DNA of 64,000 bases. It comes from Opitutaceae bacterium (GTDB lineage: Bacteria > Verrucomicrobiota > Verrucomicrobiia > Opitutales > Opitutaceae). Position numbers and translations under genes: made by a program. The notes under the pieces are model-generated. The model was given only the letters and a program-made list of their open reading frames with translations, did not search any database and was not told the origin of the DNA. The first letter of the stretch is position 1, and the number at the start of each line of letters is the position of its first letter. The stretch lies in the NCBI GenBank assembly GCA_015075305.1, contig JABTUS010000009.1:1-64000 (forward strand), read 5' to 3'. Positions 61,626 through 64,000 of this stretch are shown in pieces.

Positions 61626-61836
61626 AACGTGGACGGGAGCTCGATTTCTCCATCGGGTTTTTGCGTGGCGACCGAACCCCTTACAATGTCAAAGGGGGTC
61701 AAAACTTTGTAAGAGTGAACTCCGCAACTCTAGGGTGATTCGCTACTTAAACATCTTGTGTCGTAACAGGGTTTCGCGTGCCGATTGACGCCTGACGCCT
61801 GGAAATCTACCTACGACACAAAGCGCGGAATATTAA

Positions 61837-63861
61837 ATGCAATACCTCGGACTCCTCTTCACGCTCGCACTCCTATTTCTCAATCTTTGGGGCGTGGCAT
61901 TGATGACGGGCTGGTTCTGGCGCAACCGCTGGCTGGCGTGCGCACTTGGCCCATGGCTCCTGACCACCCTATTTTACGCCGTGGAGTCGTACCACGGACT
62001 AGGGAGTCTTCGAGGCCTCGGTTTCCTAGGGTCAACTACCTCCCTCGGGCTCATTCTATTGAGCGCCTCGAAATGGATGCCCCCGAGATTGAACCCCGTC
62101 TGGCAGGCGCGGATCGGGGCCTGGCGGGACGAGTTTTCGCCGCGCCGGATGCTCGACTGCGGGCTGGTTTTCGGCGGGGTGTTCGGCTATGCGATGCTCT
62201 GGCGTTTCGCGTATCCGAATGTCGACGGATCCTCGGAGAAACTGGCGGACTTCTCGTACATCTGCAGCTACCTGACGGGTCACACGATCCCGGTGCCCGA
62301 CGCGTGGCTTTTTCCGTATCCATCCAATCAATACTACAGTTTCCAGCACTATGCGGCGGCGTTGATGGGGCGGCTGCTGGGGCTGACACCCGGCACGGTC
62401 TACAACCTTGGTTTCTGCGTTCTCATCGGACTGGGAGGGGTGACTTTTGGCGGCGTCATCTGGCTGCTCTGCAACCGGCGCTGGGTGCGCATTGTCGTGC
62501 TGCTCGGACTTGTATTCGGAGGATCAGGGATGTCGGGAGTGATACACCTGGTCGACAAGAACCCGACTCCGTGGAGCAGCATGCGGTTCATCGGCAGTGC
62601 GCCGCTCGACCAGGCTCCGCTTGGGCTGCTGCTGAAGTCGTACCAGGACAAGTATCCGAAACTCGATCTGCCGGGAGAGCCCTTCTCCTACTCGATTTTT
62701 CTAGGCGACTATCACGCTCCGCTGTCGAGCTATCTCCTGCTCGGACTGGTGGCGATCGCCGCCATCCTGTGGCAGCGCGAGCAGCTCAGGCGTTATGCAC
62801 TCGTGGTGGGTGCGACACTCACCTGGACGGTGCTGGCAAACACGTGGAGCCTGCCGCTTCAGGCGCTTGTCATCGCTGGATGGCTCCTGTTTCTGGGCAG
62901 GCGTTCCCCGCGCGCCATGCTCTGGATTGCCGCGGGGGCGGCGTCCGTATGGATGGCCGCCTGGGTGTACCTTTCTGAGTTCACCACGGCTGCGGGTGGC
63001 TACGGCACCGCCATCCGCATGGTGAGCTGGGATGAGCACACTCCCCCTTTGCTGCTCGTCCTTTTCCTGCTGCCGAGTCTTGGGTTCATTCTCCTTGGGT
63101 ATTTCTCGGGCCAGCGCGCGGGTCGGTGGCTCGGACACCTCTGGATCCTGATGATCGTCTTTTCGGAGTTCTTCTTTGTGGACGACATCTACAGTGGGAA
63201 CTTCAACCGCTTCAACACCACCTTGAAATGGTGGCCGTGGATCGCAGCCGGGGTCCTCGTGACCCTCGGGCCCATTGTTCTTTGCCACACGCAGCGGCGC
63301 TGGGTGCGCATGATCGGGCTCGTGCTCTGCCTCTATCCGTGCAGCTTTGCCTGGGATCTCGCCGTGAACTGGAAGAACGGGTCCAAGGAGGCGATGGGAA
63401 AGATGGAGGGGCATGCCTTTCTCACGAAGGAGATGTTCCCGCGCCTGATGCTGAACCGCCTGCAGCAGGAGAAGCGGGGGGTTGTCATTGAGCGGCCGAA
63501 CAAGGACGCATTCACGAACTCGGCGTGTCTCCCGCTTTTCGCCGGACACAGCATGTGGATGGGCTGGCTCAACCACGAGCAGCTCTGGCGGGGATATCGC
63601 GAGGATCTGCCTCAGCGCCAGGCCGCCTTGTTCAAGTTCTTCAATGGCGAGATGGAGAAGCCCCGTGAGTGGCTGCTCGCGAATGACATCGACTACGTCC
63701 TCTGGTACCAGGAGCAGGACACGCTTGCGCTATGGAAGGCGATCAATGCGAGAATGGGGCCGGAGTACCTGTGGGTGGAGATTTTCTCACACGACTTCGA
63801 GAATGGTCCCAAGGCCGGCTTCTGGAAGCGGATCGGGCGGGACGCCAATGCCGGCGACTGA
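61837..63861 (+). CDS. DUF2298-type multi-pass membrane protein
   Basis: A 674-residue integral membrane protein with about 13 hydrophobic helices and large soluble C-terminal part. The loop VDGSSEKLADFSYI, with IPVPDAWLFPYPSNQYYSFQHY after it, matches the DUF2298 (archaeal and bacterial YYY) family, whose members look like GT-C fold glycosyltransferases with an extracellular acidic loop. LGDYHAPLSSYLLLGL and VDDIYSGNFNRFNTTLKWWPW are further family blocks. The C-terminal 150 residues (from about 520) are soluble and include IDYVLWYQEQDTL. A role in glycan assembly or transfer is an inference from the fold. It lies convergent to the last gene with a 6-base gap. Confidence 0.83.
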   Translation: MQYLGLLFTLALLFLNLWGVALMTGWFWRNRWLACALGPWLLTTLFYAVESYHGLGSLRGLGFLGSTTSLGLILLSASKWMPPRLNPVWQARIGAWRDEFSPRRMLDCGLVFGGVFGYAMLWRFAYPNVDGSSEKLADFSYICSYLTGHTIPVPDAWLFPYPSNQYYSFQHYAAALMGRLLGLTPGTVYNLGFCVLIGLGGVTFGGVIWLLCNRRWVRIVVLLGLVFGGSGMSGVIHLVDKNPTPWSSMRFIGSAPLDQAPLGLLLKSYQDKYPKLDLPGEPFSYSIFLGDYHAPLSSYLLLGLVAIAAILWQREQLRRYALVVGATLTWTVLANTWSLPLQALVIAGWLLFLGRRSPRAMLWIAAGAASVWMAAWVYLSEFTTAAGGYGTAIRMVSWDEHTPPLLLVLFLLPSLGFILLGYFSGQRAGRWLGHLWILMIVFSEFFFVDDIYSGNFNRFNTTLKWWPWIAAGVLVTLGPIVLCHTQRRWVRMIGLVLCLYPCSFAWDLAVNWKNGSKEAMGKMEGHAFLTKEMFPRLMLNRLQQEKRGVVIERPNKDAFTNSACLPLFAGHSMWMGWLNHEQLWRGYREDLPQRQAALFKFFNGEMEKPREWLLANDIDYVLWYQEQDTLALWKAINARMGPEYLWVEIFSHDFENGPKAGFWKRIGRDANAGD

Positions 63862-63867
63862 TTCGCA

Positions 63868-64000
63868 TCATTGCGCACCGTATCGACGCAGGTGAATCTT
63901 GTCGCCGGCTGAGATGCCGGCGGATCGGGCGGCGTTGCCCTGGTTCACCGCGAGCCAGAAAAAGCCGTCTGCGTTGGCAAACATGACCCACTGCCCGCGG
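63868..64000 (-). CDS. SAM hydrolase (SAM hydroxide adenosyltransferase) C-terminus, partial
   Basis: A frame entering from the window edge and ending at a TGA (63868-63870) encodes 43 residues: RGQWVMFANADGFFWLAVNQG followed by NAARSAGISAGDKIHLRR. The pattern of a strand, then AVNQGNAA, then a GDKI turn matches the C-terminal domain of the DUF62 SAM hydroxide adenosyltransferases, which split SAM to adenosine and methionine. The N-terminal catalytic domain is outside the window, so the assignment rests on a short stretch. It is convergent with the DUF2298 gene. Confidence 0.55.
   Translation of the reverse strand, partial: RGQWVMFANADGFFWLAVNQGNAARSAGISAGDKIHLRRYGAQ

Overview
The window is GC-rich bacterial chromosome, gene-dense on both strands, with no rRNA operon, prophage, insertion sequence, integrase or CRISPR array visible. 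The gene content suggests a Gram-negative member of the Verrucomicrobiota, most likely an Opitutales/Opitutaceae-type organism. The pointers are a TonB-dependent receptor beside a LacI-type regulator, a Tat-exported Gfo/Idh/MocA oxidoreductase next to a ThuA-HEAT-discoidin protein, a FAD_oxidored-type protein with a carbohydrate-binding-like tail, Mpl, Pal, RND efflux and minor-pilin genes. This placement is an inference from gene families, not from a phylogenetic marker search.

Layout. 1-5300: end of a beta-CASP-type metallo-hydrolase gene, apaG, purH, an M48 lipoprotein protease and an M20 dipeptidase. 5300-11000: a non-primary sigma-70 factor, trpE, glgC and ychF. 11000-14700: rpsP-trmD-rplS (rimM is missing and a terminator stands in the gap) and transketolase. 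14780-24490: a MarR-type regulator with a palindromic operator candidate, a complete adaptor/RND pump/TolC efflux operon, then a large AsmA-like protein. 24500-32550: a sugar/polymer-type island with a TonB receptor, a LacI-family regulator, a secreted MBL-fold protein and a FAD oxidoreductase. 32840-35850: tRNA-Lys, an S24/S26-like lipoprotein, an orphan LuxR-type response regulator, a CbiX-type chelatase and a Pal-like lipoprotein. 35850-43520 (minus strand): dnaE, an RsmB-like methyltransferase, a SAM methyltransferase, hemX-like and hemA. 43690-49460: rpsU, a sugar-phosphate isomerase-like protein, the ThuA-HEAT protein and the Gfo/Idh oxidoreductase. 49650-56840: a solute-binding-protein/permease fusion, mpl, a lone ABC ATPase and two endonuclease/exonuclease/phosphatase-family proteins. 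56830-61625 (minus strand): a three-gene minor-pilin-like operon whose middle protein carries a huge Thr-Pro repeat tail. 61840-64000: a DUF2298-type membrane protein and the end of a SAM hydrolase-like gene.

How the parts work together. Housekeeping genes (purH, trpE, glgC, tkt, dnaE, hemA, ribosomal proteins) are interleaved with envelope and environment functions. The clearest functional units are the MarR-regulated tripartite efflux operon, the tetrapyrrole pair hemX-hemA with a chelatase nearby, the Gfo/Idh + ThuA operon probably acting on carbohydrates, and the minor-pilin operon. The most unusual items are the SBP-permease fusion with no partner genes beside it, the pilin with a roughly 430-residue TP repeat, two extra membrane segments in the RND pump, and an identical-architecture palindrome in front of both the MarR gene and the sigma-factor gene.
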